Assembly (NCBI GenBank): GCA_016744695.1
Contig: JADGDV010000002.1
Coordinates: 62,001 to 126,000, forward strand
Direction of reading: 5' to 3'
From: Hahellaceae bacterium
GTDB taxonomy: Bacteria > Pseudomonadota > Gammaproteobacteria > Pseudomonadales > Oleiphilaceae
DNA: 64,000 bases
The translations under genes were made by a program, and so were the position numbers. Positions 34,644 through 46,037 of this stretch are shown piece after piece (positions within the stretch are counted from its first letter, which is position 1; each line of letters starts with the position of its first letter). The notes under the pieces were generated by a model. It was not told the origin of the DNA. It searched no databases and saw nothing but the letters and a program-made list of their open reading frames with translations.

Positions 34644-36821
34644 ATGACAACACGCGTTCAAGTAGGCGGCCTGCAGGTCGAAAAAGTTCTTTATGACTTT
34701 GTTAATGAAAAGGCTATTCCGGGTACTGGAATTGAAGTAGAAAAATTCTGGTCAGAGTTTGATTCTATAGTGAGTGACCTTGCACCAAAAAATAAAGACT
34801 TACTAGCCAAGCGAGATGATATTCAGGCTAAAGTAGATGCTTATCACCAAGCAAATAAAGGCCAGCCGCTAAATGCAGCTGAATATAAGGCTTTTTTGCA
34901 GGAAATCGGTTACTTGCTTCCTGAAGGTGCAGCATTTGAAGCCTCTACTGTTAATGTAGAGCCTGAAATTGCTCAAATGGCAGGCCCTCAATTAGTTGTA
35001 CCTGTTATGAATGCCCGTTTTGCACTTAATGCTGCAAACTCTCGTTGGGGTTCACTTTACGATGCATTGTACGGAACAAATGTAATTTCAGAAGACGACG
35101 GCGCTGAGAAAGGAAAAGGCTACAACCCTATTCGTGGTAATAAGGTTATTGCATACGCCCGTGACTTCCTTGATCAGGCTGCTCCTTTAGCTTCAGGCTC
35201 ACACAAAGACAGCACTAAGTATGTAATTGCTGATGGAAAATTGGCTGTTACTTTGGCTGATGGGTCAGTTACAAGCCTTAAAGAAGACAAGTTAATTGGC
35301 TTTAAAGGTGATGCTTCTGCACCTACGGCTATTTTGTTAAAGAATAATGGTTTGCGTTTTGAAATCCAGATAGATGCTGATAGTACAGTGGGTAAAACTG
35401 ATGCGGCTGGCGTTAGTGATGTATTAATGGAAGCTGCGCTTACTACTATTATGGATTGCGAAGATTCAGTAGCAGCGGTTGATGCAGACGATAAGGTTGT
35501 TATATATAGCAACTGGTTAGGCCTAATGAAGGGAGATCTTGCAGAAGAAGTCTCTAAAGGCGGCAAAACCTTCACACGTACAATGAATGCAGATAGAGAA
35601 TACACAGGGCTTGATGGAAATACCTTTTCTATCAAAGGTCGCTCTATGCTATTTGTTCGTAACGTAGGTCATTTGATGACTAACCCAGCGATCTTAGATA
35701 GCGAAGGTAACGAAGTGCCTGAAGGTCTTATGGATGCGATGTTTACAACATTGATCGCTATTCATGACTTGAATGGAAACTCACCTTTCAAAAATTCTAC
35801 AACGGGTTCTGTTAATATCGTTAAGCCAAAAATGCATGGTCCAGAAGAAGTTGCATTTGCTGATGAGATATTTGCTCGTGTTGAAGATGCGCTTGGTTTA
35901 CCACGTTTCACTGTGAAAATGGGAATCATGGATGAAGAGCGTCGTACTACAGTAAACCTTAAAGAATGTATTCGTGTTGCTAAAGACCGTGTTGTCTTTA
36001 TTAACACTGGTTTCTTAGATCGTACCGGTGATGAGATTCACACGTCGATGGAAGCAGGCGTTATTATTCCTAAGACAGTTATGAAGCAGCAAGCATGGAT
36101 TAATGCCTACGAAGACTGGAACGTTGATACTGGTTTAGAAACAGGTCTTCAGGGGCGTGCTCAAATAGGTAAAGGTATGTGGCCTATTCCTGATGAAATG
36201 GGAATGATGATGGAGCAGAAAATTGCACATCCAAAGGCAGGTGCAAATACTGCTTGGGTTCCATCTCCTACCGCTGCTGCTTTACATGCCATGCATTACC
36301 ACCAGATTGATGTGTTCAAAACTCAAGACGAGTTGAAGACGCGTAAGCATGCATTGGTCGATGATATTTTACGTGTACCTGTAATGGATGACCCAAGCAC
36401 ACTAACGACAGAGCAGATTCAAAACGAAATGGACAACAATGCCCAGGGTATTCTTGGTTATGTTGTACGTTGGATTGATGCGGGTGTTGGTTGTTCTAAG
36501 GTTCCAGACATCAATGATGTAGGCTTAATGGAAGATCGTGCAACATTACGTATATCTTCTCAGCACATGTCAAACTGGTTGCGTCATGGTGTTTGTAGTG
36601 AAGAGCAAGTAATGGAAACACTTAAGCGTATGGCGGGTGTTGTTGATCGTCAAAATGAAAATGATCCGACTTATATAAAAATGGCCGGTAATTTTGATGA
36701 TAGTGTCGCTTTCCAGGCTGCAGTTGAGTTGGTTGTTGAGGGAACTAAGCAGCCAAATGGTTATACTGAGCCGGTTCTTCACCGTCGTCGTTTAGAGCTT
36801 AAAGCGAAGTTAGCAGGTTAA
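34644..36821 (+). CDS. glcB: Malate synthase G
   Basis: This enzyme condenses glyoxylate with acetyl-CoA to give malate, in the glyoxylate shunt and glycolate use. The 725-residue single-chain form matches E. coli GlcB (723) rather than the shorter isoform A. It has [11 protein letters not shown] (about 272-282), [10 protein letters not shown] (about 340) with the catalytic arginine, and [12 protein letters not shown] near 431. It also has [14 protein letters not shown] and a C-terminal [11 protein letters not shown] with a catalytic aspartate. It stands alone between two terminators; isocitrate lyase is not in the window. Confidence 0.98.
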   Translation: MTTRVQVGGLQVEKVLYDFVNEKAIPGTGIEVEKFWSEFDSIVSDLAPKNKDLLAKRDDIQAKVDAYHQANKGQPLNAAEYKAFLQEIGYLLPEGAAFEASTVNVEPEIAQMAGPQLVVPVMNARFALNAANSRWGSLYDALYGTNVISEDDGAEKGKGYNPIRGNKVIAYARDFLDQAAPLASGSHKDSTKYVIADGKLAVTLADGSVTSLKEDKLIGFKGDASAPTAILLKNNGLRFEIQIDADSTVGKTDAAGVSDVLMEAALTTIMDCEDSVAAVDADDKVVIYSNWLGLMKGDLAEEVSKGGKTFTRTMNADREYTGLDGNTFSIKGRSMLFVRNVGHLMTNPAILDSEGNEVPEGLMDAMFTTLIAIHDLNGNSPFKNSTTGSVNIVKPKMHGPEEVAFADEIFARVEDALGLPRFTVKMGIMDEERRTTVNLKECIRVAKDRVVFINTGFLDRTGDEIHTSMEAGVIIPKTVMKQQAWINAYEDWNVDTGLETGLQGRAQIGKGMWPIPDEMGMMMEQKIAHPKAGANTAWVPSPTAAALHAMHYHQIDVFKTQDELKTRKHALVDDILRVPVMDDPSTLTTEQIQNEMDNNAQGILGYVVRWIDAGVGCSKVPDINDVGLMEDRATLRISSQHMSNWLRHGVCSEEQVMETLKRMAGVVDRQNENDPTYIKMAGNFDDSVAFQAAVELVVEGTKQPNGYTEPVLHRRRLELKAKLAG

Positions 36822-36844
36822 TTCCTACTGGCAGCGTTATAAAA

Positions 36845-36874
36845 AAACCGCACTTAATTGTGCGGTTTTTTTTT
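36845..36874 (+). terminator. Rho-independent terminator after glcB
   Basis: AAACCGCAC and GTGCGGTTT form a perfect stem around a TTAATT loop, preceded by A residues and followed by a run of T. It lies about 25 bases after the glcB stop. The flanking A and T runs make it usable from both strands, so it may also end the convergent gene at 36908. Confidence 0.95.
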
Positions 36875-36907
36875 GCTTAAATTTTAGGGTGTGTTAAAAG
36901 TTATGAC

Positions 36908-37423
36908 TTATAGCTTGAGTTGTCTCATTTCAATCGAACTTTTGGCGTGAGCCCATAAAGTATCAAATATTTCAGACAGCTGTTTTACTCGGCTCGGATC
37001 ATTAAAATTAGCAAAGCCATCATAAGCTGAATTATCTTTTTGAAAGATAACGCCGTAGCGGTCAACCAATATCATTGCTGAGTCATTGTAAGGGTAGTCT
37101 TTGTTAATGATTTTTAGGATAATCCTGCTAGACAAGCGCTTCATTAGTTCAATCAAACGATGGCTTTGAGATACAAGAGCGCGCTCATCTGCAACTAATA
37201 GGCATATCTCGCTTCGACGATTCTTTCTGGCTAGCTTTGAAATGGCATCACGTATTTCTTCGTGATCAAAAATATCGCTATCTAGATGACGGCTAAGTAT
37301 TTTCACTTTATTTTCAGCTTGGCAGAGCATGTCTGTGGTGAGTTGTTTGCAGGCGGCAGGGGTAGAGAAAAGATTAGTTTTGTCGTCTTTCCCTAGTTCG
37401 AGGGATGTTTCATTACTTATCAT
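36908..37423 (-). CDS. Conserved hypothetical protein, PLD-like/DUF7931-type
   Basis: This 171-residue cytoplasmic protein has no signal or membrane segment. The body (about 35-150) begins with a helix and then the strand K-V-K-I-L-S-R-H-L-D, as in a degenerate phospholipase-D-type half domain. It has I-C-L-L-V-A-D-E and a later A-M-I-L-V-D-R-Y-G-V, but no H-x-K motif, so catalysis by that chemistry is unlikely. I believe similar proteins are catalogued as DUF7931; that is memory, not a search. It is convergent with glcB and has a 236-base upstream gap carrying a palindromic repeat pair. Confidence 0.75.
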   Translation of the reverse strand: MISNETSLELGKDDKTNLFSTPAACKQLTTDMLCQAENKVKILSRHLDSDIFDHEEIRDAISKLARKNRRSEICLLVADERALVSQSHRLIELMKRLSSRIILKIINKDYPYNDSAMILVDRYGVIFQKDNSAYDGFANFNDPSRVKQLSEIFDTLWAHAKSSIEMRQLKL

Positions 37424-37549
37424 GTTTATAGACCTTAAGCTTTTTATCTAGTTTAGTAGAAAGCCAAAAATCTTGCACGTTATCGTAGCGTGCATCATGC
37501 GAACCTAATTCAACAATTAGTTGTCATAGCCGGGTGTTAAAGATATTCA

Positions 37550-37634
37550 CGGTGCGCACGGCGCACCCTACGGGTGGATGTATTGGCCCTTGAATAGGCC
37601 TGACTACATATCGTAGGGTGCGCCGTGCGCACCG
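37550..37634. repeat. Palindromic repeat family copy B (perfect inverted pair)
   Basis: CGGTGCGCACGGCGCACCCTACG (shown as positions 37550-37572) is repeated in exact inverse at 37612-37634. Each 23-base arm also contains its own small palindrome GGTGCGC-ACG-GCGCACC. A 39-base AT-richer loop separates them. The pair lies between purB and the upstream start of the gene at 36908, both on the minus strand, so it sits downstream of purB and may end or stabilise its transcript. Confidence 0.95.
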
Positions 37635-37659
37635 AATTTTGACAATATTACATTAGATG

Positions 37660-39051
<1,392 letters not shown>

Positions 39052-39127
39052 TTAAATAAATTTTAAAGGGAAAGAAATTGGGGCGCAATGATACTACAAA
39101 TTGATGGATAGGCCAAAATAAAGGCCA

Positions 39128-39149
39128 CGGTGCGCATGGCTCACCCTAT
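39128..39149. repeat. Palindromic repeat family copy C (single arm)
   Basis: CGGTGCGCATGGCTCACCCTAT is a diverged single copy of the repeat, with the small palindrome interrupted by two changes. It lies between hflD and purB on the minus strand, just ten bases from the hflD stop. Confidence 0.75.
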
Positions 39150-39158
39150 AAAGAGTCA

Positions 39159-39791
39159 TTAATAGTTTTCAGTGCGTGATAATAAGCGGTCTACAACGGC
39201 TTCAATAGATTTACGTTTAAAAATAAGGTTCCAACGTCGGCCTCCTATCTGTCTCCATAAAATGGCAGACCGAATGCCTGTTAATAGTGAGGCTCTGATT
39301 AGTGCCGCATTATGTGAAACATTAAGATGGTTTGGGTTACCGGTAACTTGTACTCGTAAATTAAAGGTACTTATAGTATCCATATAGAGAGAGGCAAGGT
39401 TATGAATAACATTCTCGTGTAGGATTGAGAAATGTTCCGTTTGATTCTTTGCCTGGTCAACCCTCTGCCCAATTATATTAAGCATTTCTGGTTGCTTCCT
39501 CAGTTTACTTTCAAGCTGAACAAGGCTGAGGGTATAGCGAATAATGTTAATATATTCCCTATCAGATTTTTTCTGTAACGCTTGCTTTAAGGTTTTAAGG
39601 CCAAGCGCTATACCGTTTACATCACCATAAACCGAAAGTGTTGTTTCGGGGTCATTGGCGAATAGGCTTTTGATTGATGCTTCTAATGCCGTTTTATCGT
39701 ACTGTGATGTTTCAGCTATTTGTTGTACTAATGCGGCGGCTTGAAAAATACCCGCGAGTGCAACAACTTGCTCATCAATTGTATGTGACAA
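39159..39791 (-). CDS. hflD: High frequency lysogenization protein HflD (YcfC)
   Basis: HflD is a mostly helical, membrane-associated protein. In E. coli it affects lambda lysogeny by binding CII, and its normal cell role is not settled. The 210-residue protein matches the family in length. It has Q-V-V-A-L-A-G-I-F-Q-A-A-A-L-V-Q-Q-I-A near the start and I-R-A-S-L-L-T-G-I-R-S-A-I-L-W-R-Q-I-G-G near the end, both typical. It lies 33 bases after mnmA on the same strand. Confidence 0.95.
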   Translation of the reverse strand: MSHTIDEQVVALAGIFQAAALVQQIAETSQYDKTALEASIKSLFANDPETTLSVYGDVNGIALGLKTLKQALQKKSDREYINIIRYTLSLVQLESKLRKQPEMLNIIGQRVDQAKNQTEHFSILHENVIHNLASLYMDTISTFNLRVQVTGNPNHLNVSHNAALIRASLLTGIRSAILWRQIGGRRWNLIFKRKSIEAVVDRLLSRTENY

Positions 39792-39824
39792 AATAAACCT
39801 TTATATCAATGGGATATGAGTTAA

Positions 39825-40949
39825 TTATAATGTTGATTCTATGATAGCGCCGCCTAGGCAAATATCATCATTATAAATAACAAGAGACTGCCCTGGTGTT
39901 ATTGCTCTTTGAGGTGCTTCAAAGGTAACAATAATTTCACCTGAGTCAGAATAAGTAAGTAAGCACTTTTGATCTGGTTGGCGGTAACGTGTTTTCGCTG
40001 TACATTTCAAAGGTAACTCAGGGTGTTGTTCATTAATCCAGTCAATACTTTGTACGGTAAGGCCTTCAGCAAAAAGAAGAGGGTGGTTTTTACCTTGTAC
40101 AACTAATAGCTTATTATTCTCAAGATCTTTTTCTGCAACATACCAAGGCGCTTCGCCATGAGCTTGAAGCCCACCTATTCCTAGGCCTTGTCGCTGACCA
40201 ATCGTGTGGTACATTAAACCTTGATGCTGACCAATAACATCACCATCTTCTGTAATAATTTCTCCGGGTTGTGCGGGTAAATACTGCTGAAGAAAGTCTT
40301 TAAACTTTCGTTCGCCGATGAAGCAGATACCTGTACTATCTTTCTTGTCATGAGTAATTAAATCATTTTCAAGAGCTAACTGCCTAACGACTGGCTTTTC
40401 AAGTTCACCTACAGGAAACAATGTTTTGGCTATTTTGTCTTCTGTTACCAGATGCAGAAAGTAACTTTGGTCTTTATTGTTATCTAGACCTTTTAGAAGA
40501 AAAGCACACTCTTGACCTGTTTCTTCATTGATGGTGGTTTTCTTGCGAACATAATGTCCGGTTGCAATAAAGTCGGCACCCAATGTGACTGCATAATCAA
40601 GAAATGCCTTAAATTTTATTTCTTTGTTGCAAAGAATATCGGGGTTAGGTGTTCTTCCTGCTTTGTACTCCGCTAAAAAGTATTCAAAAACCCTATCCCA
40701 GTACTCTGCTGCAAAACTTGCAGTATGTAGCTTGATATTAAGTTTATTACATACTTCCTGGGCGTCTTCAAGATCTTGCATTGCGGTGCAATAATCGGTG
40801 CCATCATCTTCATCCCAGTTCTTCATGAACAGGCCTTCTACTTGATAGCCTTGCTCTATAAGTAGGAGGGCGGAAACAGATGAGTCTACACCGCCTGACA
40901 TTCCGACGATAACTTTGCTTGATGTTATGCTTTTTTGTGGGCTTGTCAT
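39825..40949 (-). CDS. mnmA: tRNA-specific 2-thiouridylase MnmA
   Basis: MnmA thiolates uridine 34 of tRNA-Lys, -Glu and -Gln, taking sulfur from the Tus relay that includes TusA, also in this window. The 374-residue protein has the PP-loop S-G-G-V-D-S-S at 18-24. The catalytic cysteines are C107 in T-P-N-P-D-I-L-C-N and C209 in S-T-G-I-C-F-I-G. The central and C-terminal tRNA-binding domains are complete. It sits between nudJ (17 bases away) and hflD (33 bases). The tRNA-Glu encoded here at 34380 is one of its substrates by family knowledge. Confidence 0.97.
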   Translation of the reverse strand: MTSPQKSITSSKVIVGMSGGVDSSVSALLLIEQGYQVEGLFMKNWDEDDGTDYCTAMQDLEDAQEVCNKLNIKLHTASFAAEYWDRVFEYFLAEYKAGRTPNPDILCNKEIKFKAFLDYAVTLGADFIATGHYVRKKTTINEETGQECAFLLKGLDNNKDQSYFLHLVTEDKIAKTLFPVGELEKPVVRQLALENDLITHDKKDSTGICFIGERKFKDFLQQYLPAQPGEIITEDGDVIGQHQGLMYHTIGQRQGLGIGGLQAHGEAPWYVAEKDLENNKLLVVQGKNHPLLFAEGLTVQSIDWINEQHPELPLKCTAKTRYRQPDQKCLLTYSDSGEIIVTFEAPQRAITPGQSLVIYNDDICLGGAIIESTL

Positions 40950-40966
40950 GCTATAGGGTTCAACTC

Positions 40967-41407
40967 TTAGGTTTCTACAATTAGAGATAATGGGTAATGT
41001 TCTTTATTTTTGAAATCATCAATGCACTGTGTGACTAATGGACTTCTTAATTGAGATTTCAGATTACCGATTTCATTATAACTTAGCCAGTGCTCACTGA
41101 TAATACCTATATCTAGTTGGTCAGTTACTTTTTCAATAGCGGTGGCTGCAAAGCACATTCTATAATAGGTAATACCATTGCTAGGCGCTTTATAAGTATA
41201 AAGCCCAATAAAAGCGTCAATGCTTACTTTCCAGCCAGTTTCTTCAACCGTCTCTCTAATGGCTGCATCTAAAATAGACTCGTCTTCATCAACGTGACCA
41301 GCGGGTTGGTTAAATACCGTTTCACCATCGCAGACTTCCTCGACCATTAAATATTTACCGTTTTTTTCTACTACGACGGCTACTGTGGCGTGGGGTGTCC
41401 ATATCAT
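40967..41407 (-). CDS. nudJ: Nudix phosphatase NudJ
   Basis: NudJ hydrolyses nucleoside di- and triphosphates and, in E. coli, a thiamine precursor pyrophosphate. The 146-residue protein has the complete Nudix box at about 37-59 (G-H-V-D-E-D-E-S-I, then R-E-T-V-E-E-T-G-W), with all acidic metal ligands. The start [10 protein letters not shown] matches family members. As a result the first 53 bases overlap the end of rluE in a different frame. The gene feeds into the mnmA-hflD-purB run. Confidence 0.93.
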   Translation of the reverse strand: MIWTPHATVAVVVEKNGKYLMVEEVCDGETVFNQPAGHVDEDESILDAAIRETVEETGWKVSIDAFIGLYTYKAPSNGITYYRMCFAATAIEKVTDQLDIGIISEHWLSYNEIGNLKSQLRSPLVTQCIDDFKNKEHYPLSLIVET

Positions 41408-41972
41408 TTTTTCTAGACCTCTTGGGTGCGTTTACCGTTGTATTGCTAAAGCTTCCTAGTTGAAGATCGTCAATCGTCCAGTGACCAATGCTATATCGAA
41501 TAAGTCTTAATGTAGGGAAGCCTATGGCTGCGGTCATGCGTCGAACTTGTCTGTTTCTACCTTCTGTAATTGTTAGTGCTATCCAGGTTGTAGCGATGCT
41601 TTTCCTTTCTCTTATGGGGGGGGTTCTATCCCATATCTGAGGTTCAGGGATGATTTTTGCTTTGGCGGGCGCTGTTAATCCATCTTTAAGGTTTACGCCA
41701 ACTTCAAGTAATTTAATATCACTTTCGCTGGGTTCGCCCTCAACCTGAGCCCAGTATGTTTTTGCTAGCTTATGCTTTGGGTCTGTTATTTGGTGCTGCA
41801 ACTCCCCGTTGTCGGTTAATAGCAAAAGACCTTCGGAGTCATAATCAAGGCGACCGGCGGCGTATACATTCTTGATATCTATGAACTCGGCTAATGTGCT
41901 TCGATTATTGTCGCTATCAGTAAACTGAGAAAGAACATTGAAGGGTTTGTTAAAAAGTATAAGCTGAGGCAT
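41355..41972 (-). CDS. rluE: 23S rRNA pseudouridine(2457) synthase RluE
   Basis: RluE converts U2457 of 23S rRNA to pseudouridine. The 205-residue protein starts M-P-Q-L-I-L-F-N-K-P-F and has the catalytic aspartate D43 in A-G-R-L-D-Y-D-S-E-G-L-L. It also has G-R-N-R-Q-V-R-R-M-T-A-A-I-G-F-P and L-R-L-I-R-Y-S-I-G, all typical. The last 20 or so residues are very basic (R-S-R-K-N-D, R-R-S-R-K-K-R), and the final 17 codons lie within nudJ in another frame. I use the ATG at 41972; a TTG at 41996 would add eight unconserved residues. Confidence 0.93.
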   Translation of the reverse strand: MPQLILFNKPFNVLSQFTDSDNNRSTLAEFIDIKNVYAAGRLDYDSEGLLLLTDNGELQHQITDPKHKLAKTYWAQVEGEPSESDIKLLEVGVNLKDGLTAPAKAKIIPEPQIWDRTPPIRERKSIATTWIALTITEGRNRQVRRMTAAIGFPTLRLIRYSIGHWTIDDLQLGSFSNTTVNAPKRSRKNDMDTPRHSSRRSRKKR

Positions 41973-42046
41973 GAGGGTAAAATTGATTCTGTGCAAGGGT
42001 GGGCTTGATGGGGATTATAATGGAAAATAAAACAGTAAAGTAGCAG

Positions 42047-42079
42047 AATTCATCCACTAATTTTATTAGTGGATGAATT
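42047..42079. repeat. Perfect 15-base inverted repeat after cspD
   Basis: AATTCATCCACTAAT and ATTAGTGGATGAATT form an uninterrupted 15-base-pair stem with a TTT loop. It lies 19 bases beyond the cspD stop and 75 bases before rluE. Neither side has a T tract, so a standard intrinsic terminator is unlikely. A transcript-stabilising hairpin at the end of the cold-shock mRNA or a protein-binding site are the alternatives. Confidence 0.85.
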
Positions 42080-42097
42080 GAGAGCGAGTCTATTAAG

Positions 42098-42418
42098 CTA
42101 AGCAGAAGCGGCTATATCATTTGCTGCTTCTGTTAGGTTAACGGTGGCTTCTTTCGAAATATTGTTTGAAACAGCGTTCAGAGGTGTGATTTTATCATCA
42201 TTAACTTGCATAACCTCAAGAGACGTTATGTTAATGGCATGAACACCTTTGCCGTTAGGTTGTTTCTCGAATGAAACTTTTTGGCCCGCCTTGAGTGTTT
42301 TATAGCCATCCATCTGTATTGATGAAAAATGTGCGAAAAGGTCTTCAGTTTCTCCCTCTTCAACTATAAAACCATAGCCTTTTGAATTGTTGAACCACTT
42401 AACTGTACCATTAGGCAT
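42098..42418 (-). CDS. cspD: Cold-shock domain protein, CspD-like with C-terminal extension
   Basis: This is a nucleic-acid-binding cold-shock domain protein. The first 68 residues hold the domain with K-G-Y-G-F-I (RNP1, about 13-18) and D-L-F-A-H-F (RNP2, about 26-31). The [13 protein letters not shown] segment is typical of CspD, an inhibitor of replication in E. coli stationary phase. The total is 106 residues, about 35 longer than CspD. The added tail is rich in N, A, T and D and has no known motif. A strong AAGGGAG lies upstream of the start. Divergence from clpS-clpA is the same arrangement as in E. coli and Pseudomonas. Confidence 0.93.
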   Translation of the reverse strand: MPNGTVKWFNNSKGYGFIVEEGETEDLFAHFSSIQMDGYKTLKAGQKVSFEKQPNGKGVHAINITSLEVMQVNDDKITPLNAVSNNISKEATVNLTEAANDIAASA

Positions 42419-42881
42419 AATCGACTCCCTTGTCTGACTATTATTGCCGGCACTGAATTACATGCCTTAATTTTTTAGTTTTATTTTTACTTAATACGGT
42501 ATTTCACATTCTATTTAACAAGTTAAATATGTCGCACAAATGTAAACTTTTGTTAAATATTGTAGTTACTTTTTACCATAATGGATCGTTAGTCAAGGGC
42601 TATAGTAAATATTCATGCAATTGAACGTTGAAATTTTGAACAAAATCCCTATAACCAGTTGTAGGGAAGTATAAATTGGGTCTCAGTTATTGTGATCAAA
42701 AGGTTAGTTCTTCCCTAAAAGCATCAAATAAAAGCGACTTTAATGTAAAATTAATTCCGAATTAAGGTATTGTTAAAATTATTTAATAAATACAAAACAT
42801 CCATTACAGAGGCTTTAGCGCGCTTTAGGTGCGGTTTTTGTAATGTAAAATTAGTAAAAATTTGAAATTTAACGTTGAGCT
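42419..42881. other. Divergent intergenic region between cspD and clpS
   Basis: This gene-free stretch of 463 bases is very AT-rich and should hold the promoters of cspD (minus) and clpS-clpA (plus), with a long leader on one or both. Long untranslated leaders are usual for cold-shock genes. The only clear structure is CATTACA (42802-42808) and TGTAATG (42839-42845) enclosing an AGCGCGCT palindrome, 37 bases before clpS. I find no ORF above 20 codons that looks real and no unambiguous -35/-10 pair. Confidence 0.5.
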
Positions 42882-43241
42882 ATGATTACTTTTGGAAATA
42901 CTCTACTAATATTAAATCAAGAAGGGGATCATCAGCATGATGGTGACGGGGGGCTTGCAGTTGCTCCATCTAAGCCAGCTCTTAAGCGGCCTTCGATGTA
43001 TAAGGTTGTTTTGCTGAATGATGATTTCACACCAATGGATTTTGTTGTTGAAATATTAACAACGTTTTTCGGAATGAATGAAGAAAAGGCCACACAGGTA
43101 ATGCTGGCCGTACACACACAAGGGAAGGCGGTATGTGGGGTATTTACACGCGACATTGCTGAAACAAAGGCAGCGCAGGTGAATGATTACTCTGCCGAGT
43201 GTGAACACCCATTATTTTGTGACATAGAGCGAGTTGACTAA
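42882..43241 (+). CDS. clpS: ATP-dependent Clp protease adaptor ClpS
   Basis: ClpS recognises proteins with N-degron residues (Leu, Phe, Trp, Tyr) and hands them to ClpAP. The 119-residue protein has an unstructured acidic and histidine-rich N-terminus, then [19 protein letters not shown] with the substrate-binding N-D-D and T-P-M residues, and [17 protein letters not shown]. The Shine-Dalgarno before the ATG is weak. It precedes clpA by 94 bases. The transferases Bpt and Aat, which create these N-degrons, are encoded 3 kb downstream on the opposite strand. Confidence 0.96.
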   Translation: MITFGNTLLILNQEGDHQHDGDGGLAVAPSKPALKRPSMYKVVLLNDDFTPMDFVVEILTTFFGMNEEKATQVMLAVHTQGKAVCGVFTRDIAETKAAQVNDYSAECEHPLFCDIERVD

Positions 43242-43335
43242 CGTTGGTTATAAGTATGTTTAGTCTCAAAAATGGCCGGCCACATAATGATGTTACATAT
43301 TTTTCTGGTGCAACTAGTACCACTTGGGGTGAAAG

Positions 43336-45609
43336 ATGCTAAGTAAAGACCTCGAACTTACACTAAATACAGCGTTTAGAAGTGCGCGTGAAAAGCGTCA
43401 TGAGTTTATGACGGTTGAGCACCTTCTTCTTGCTCTTTTAGATAACGACGATGCAATTAAAGTGTTGGGTGCTTGCGCAGCTGATTTATCTCTTTTAAGA
43501 GATGAGCTAGTTGAGTTTGTAGACTCGACAACTCCGTTAATTCCTACCAGTGATGACGAGCGTGAAACGCAACCGACACTGGGTTTTCAGCGTGTTTTAC
43601 AAAGGGCTGTCTTTCATGTCCAATCTTCTGGCAAAAAGGAAGTAACAGGGGCGAATGTTCTTGTTGCAATATTTAGTGAGCAGGAGAGTCAGGCGGTTTA
43701 TGTACTTAAAAAACAGAGTGTAGCCCGTATTGATGTGGTGAATTATATTTCACATGGCATCTCTAAGGTACCCGGTCACCAAGGTGATCATGACCATGAG
43801 CACCCTGGTGAGTCAGAGGCTCAGGAAGGCAAGGTTGAGGAGGGGGGGAATGCAAACCCTTTAGAAGCCTACGCTACTAACCTTAATGAAATGGCAAATG
43901 ATGGGCGTATAGACCCGCTTATAGGTCGTGACAAAGAAGTTGAGCGTGTTGTTCAAATTTTAGCCCGAAGACGAAAAAATAACCCTTTATTGGTTGGCGA
44001 AGCAGGCGTAGGTAAAACTGCGATTGCAGAAGGTCTAGCCAAGAAAATTGAAGATGGAGAAGTACCGGATATTATCGCTGATGCGGTTGTCTATTCTTTA
44101 GATTTAGGGGCGTTACTTGCCGGCACTAAATACCGAGGTGACTTTGAAAAACGATTTAAGTTACTTTTGGCTGAGCTTAAGAAGCAAGAGCATGCGGTAT
44201 TGTTTATTGATGAAATTCATACAATTATAGGTGCTGGCTCTGCTTCTGGCGGTGTTATGGATGCGGCAAACCTGCTTAAGCCTATGTTGAGTTCGGGTGA
44301 AATGCGTTGTATTGGCTCAACTACTTTTTCTGAGTTTAGAGGTATTTTTGAAAAAGATAGTGCGCTTGCGCGGCGTTTCCAGAAAATTGATGTTAATGAG
44401 CCTGATGTAGAAGATACCTATCAAATACTTAAAGGGCTTAAGTCTCGCTTTGAGAAGCATCATGAACTTAAGTATACCGATAAAGCATTAAAAGCGGCTT
44501 CAGAGCTTGCAGACCGTTACATCACTGATCGTCACATGCCAGACAAGGCAATTGACGTAATTGATGAGGCGGGCGCTAGTCAGCGATTAAAGGCAGCCAA
44601 TAAGCGTAAGAAAGTGATCGGCGTGCAGGCCATAGAAGATGTGGTTGCAGCCATTGCACGAATTCCGCCTAAGAGTGTTTCTACATCAGATAAAGATCAA
44701 CTGAAAAACCTTGAGCGTAACCTTAAGTTGGTTGTGTTTGGGCAAGATCCTGCAATCGGCTCATTATCTACGGCAATTAAATTAGCAAGAGCAGGGCTTA
44801 AATCAATTGAGAAGCCTGATGGGGCATTTCTGTTTTCAGGTCCAACAGGTGTTGGTAAAACTGAGGTTACAAATCAGTTAGCTAAGGTGCTTGGTATCGA
44901 ATTAGTTAGATTTGATATGTCTGAATATATGGAGCGCCATACGGTGTCTAGGCTAATTGGTGCGCCTCCGGGTTATGTGGGGTTTGACCAAGGTGGACTG
45001 TTAACTGAAGCGGTTAATAGAACGCCTCATTGCGTGCTGCTTCTTGATGAAATTGAGAAAGCACACCCTGAAGTGTTCAATTTGTTACTGCAAGTGATGG
45101 ATCATGGCACCTTAACCGATAACAATGGGCGTAAGGCAGACTTTAGGCATGTTATTCTTGTCATGACAACGAATGCGGGCGCTGAATTATTAAGTCGTCG
45201 ATCTATTGGTTTTAGTGAGCAAGATAATAGTACCGATGGAATGGAAGCGATTAATAAAGTGTTTACACCTGAGTTTAGGAACAGGTTAGATGGCATCATT
45301 CAGTTTGCACCATTAGCTAAGGGTTCTATCACGCACGTTGTTGATAAGTTCTTAACAGAGTTACAGGTTCAACTTGATGATAAGAATGTTGTCTTACATG
45401 TTGATAATGAAGCAAAGTTGTGGCTTGCAGATCGTGGTTATGATGTGAAGATGGGCGCTAGACCTATGGCTCGTTTGATACAAGAATCAATTAAGAAGCC
45501 GTTGGCTGAAGAAATTCTATTCGGTGATTTATCTGAATCAGGTGGCGATGTATTTGTTACCGTCAGAGACGGAGAGATAGCATTTGATTATGAGTCGGTT
45601 CCGGCTTAG
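43336..45609 (+). CDS. clpA: Clp protease ATP-binding subunit ClpA
   Basis: ClpA is the hexameric AAA+ unfoldase that feeds proteins to ClpP. The 757-residue protein matches E. coli (758). It has an N-terminal double Clp repeat domain (about 1-145), a histidine- and acid-rich linker (about 148-172), Walker A G-E-A-G-V-G-K-T at 221-228 and a second G-P-T-G-V-G-K-T near 500. Walker B (F-I-D-E-I-H and L-L-D-E-I-E-K) and sensor and arginine-finger residues are intact. It forms a pair with clpS. The ClpP peptidase is outside the window. A strong bidirectional terminator follows. Confidence 0.98.
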   Translation: MLSKDLELTLNTAFRSAREKRHEFMTVEHLLLALLDNDDAIKVLGACAADLSLLRDELVEFVDSTTPLIPTSDDERETQPTLGFQRVLQRAVFHVQSSGKKEVTGANVLVAIFSEQESQAVYVLKKQSVARIDVVNYISHGISKVPGHQGDHDHEHPGESEAQEGKVEEGGNANPLEAYATNLNEMANDGRIDPLIGRDKEVERVVQILARRRKNNPLLVGEAGVGKTAIAEGLAKKIEDGEVPDIIADAVVYSLDLGALLAGTKYRGDFEKRFKLLLAELKKQEHAVLFIDEIHTIIGAGSASGGVMDAANLLKPMLSSGEMRCIGSTTFSEFRGIFEKDSALARRFQKIDVNEPDVEDTYQILKGLKSRFEKHHELKYTDKALKAASELADRYITDRHMPDKAIDVIDEAGASQRLKAANKRKKVIGVQAIEDVVAAIARIPPKSVSTSDKDQLKNLERNLKLVVFGQDPAIGSLSTAIKLARAGLKSIEKPDGAFLFSGPTGVGKTEVTNQLAKVLGIELVRFDMSEYMERHTVSRLIGAPPGYVGFDQGGLLTEAVNRTPHCVLLLDEIEKAHPEVFNLLLQVMDHGTLTDNNGRKADFRHVILVMTTNAGAELLSRRSIGFSEQDNSTDGMEAINKVFTPEFRNRLDGIIQFAPLAKGSITHVVDKFLTELQVQLDDKNVVLHVDNEAKLWLADRGYDVKMGARPMARLIQESIKKPLAEEILFGDLSESGGDVFVTVRDGEIAFDYESVPA

Positions 45610-45635
45610 TCATAGGTGTGTGATTACCTAAAACT

Positions 45636-45665
45636 AAAAAAGGGTGCATAATGCACCCTTTTTTA
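45636..45665. terminator. Bidirectional terminator between clpA and infA
   Basis: AAAAAAGGGTGCAT and ATGCACCCTTTTTT form a 14-base-pair stem with a loop of zero to two bases, with A and T runs on either side, so it works for clpA on the plus strand and infA on the minus strand. It lies 27 bases after the clpA stop and about 42 bases after the infA stop. Confidence 0.95.
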
Positions 45666-45706
45666 TATCTTACACTTTCTTTTTAAGCACTCTTTACGAG
45701 TTAAGG

Positions 45707-45925
45707 TTAGCGCGCACGGTATGTGATGCGTCCTTTGCTTAGGTCGTAAGGTGTCAATTCACACTTTACCTTGTCACCTGTAAGAATTCGAATGTAGTTC
45801 TTTCTCATTTTTCCAGAGATGTGAGCCGTTACAACATGCCCATTTTCAAGTTCTACACGAAACATGGTGTTTGGAAGGGTGTCGATGATAGTCCCTTCCA
45901 TTTCAATCACATCTTCTTTCGCCAT
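45707..45925 (-). CDS. infA: Translation initiation factor IF-1
   Basis: IF-1 binds the ribosomal A site during initiation. The 72-residue protein has the universal OB-fold sequence, beginning [13 protein letters not shown] and including [20 protein letters not shown] and G-D-K-V. The length equals E. coli IF-1. A GAGG is present before the start. It is downstream of bpt by about 112 bases on the same strand and ends in a shared terminator with clpA. Confidence 0.98.
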   Translation of the reverse strand: MAKEDVIEMEGTIIDTLPNTMFRVELENGHVVTAHISGKMRKNYIRILTGDKVKCELTPYDLSKGRITYRAR

Positions 45926-46037
45926 TGAACAAAAACCTCGTTAACAAATCAGTCATTAAGCAGGGTTTAAATTAACCTCTGCTTGAAAAGTGCGCCATTC
46001 TGCCTTAATTTGAAGTAATAGGCAAAATATTTGTGTA

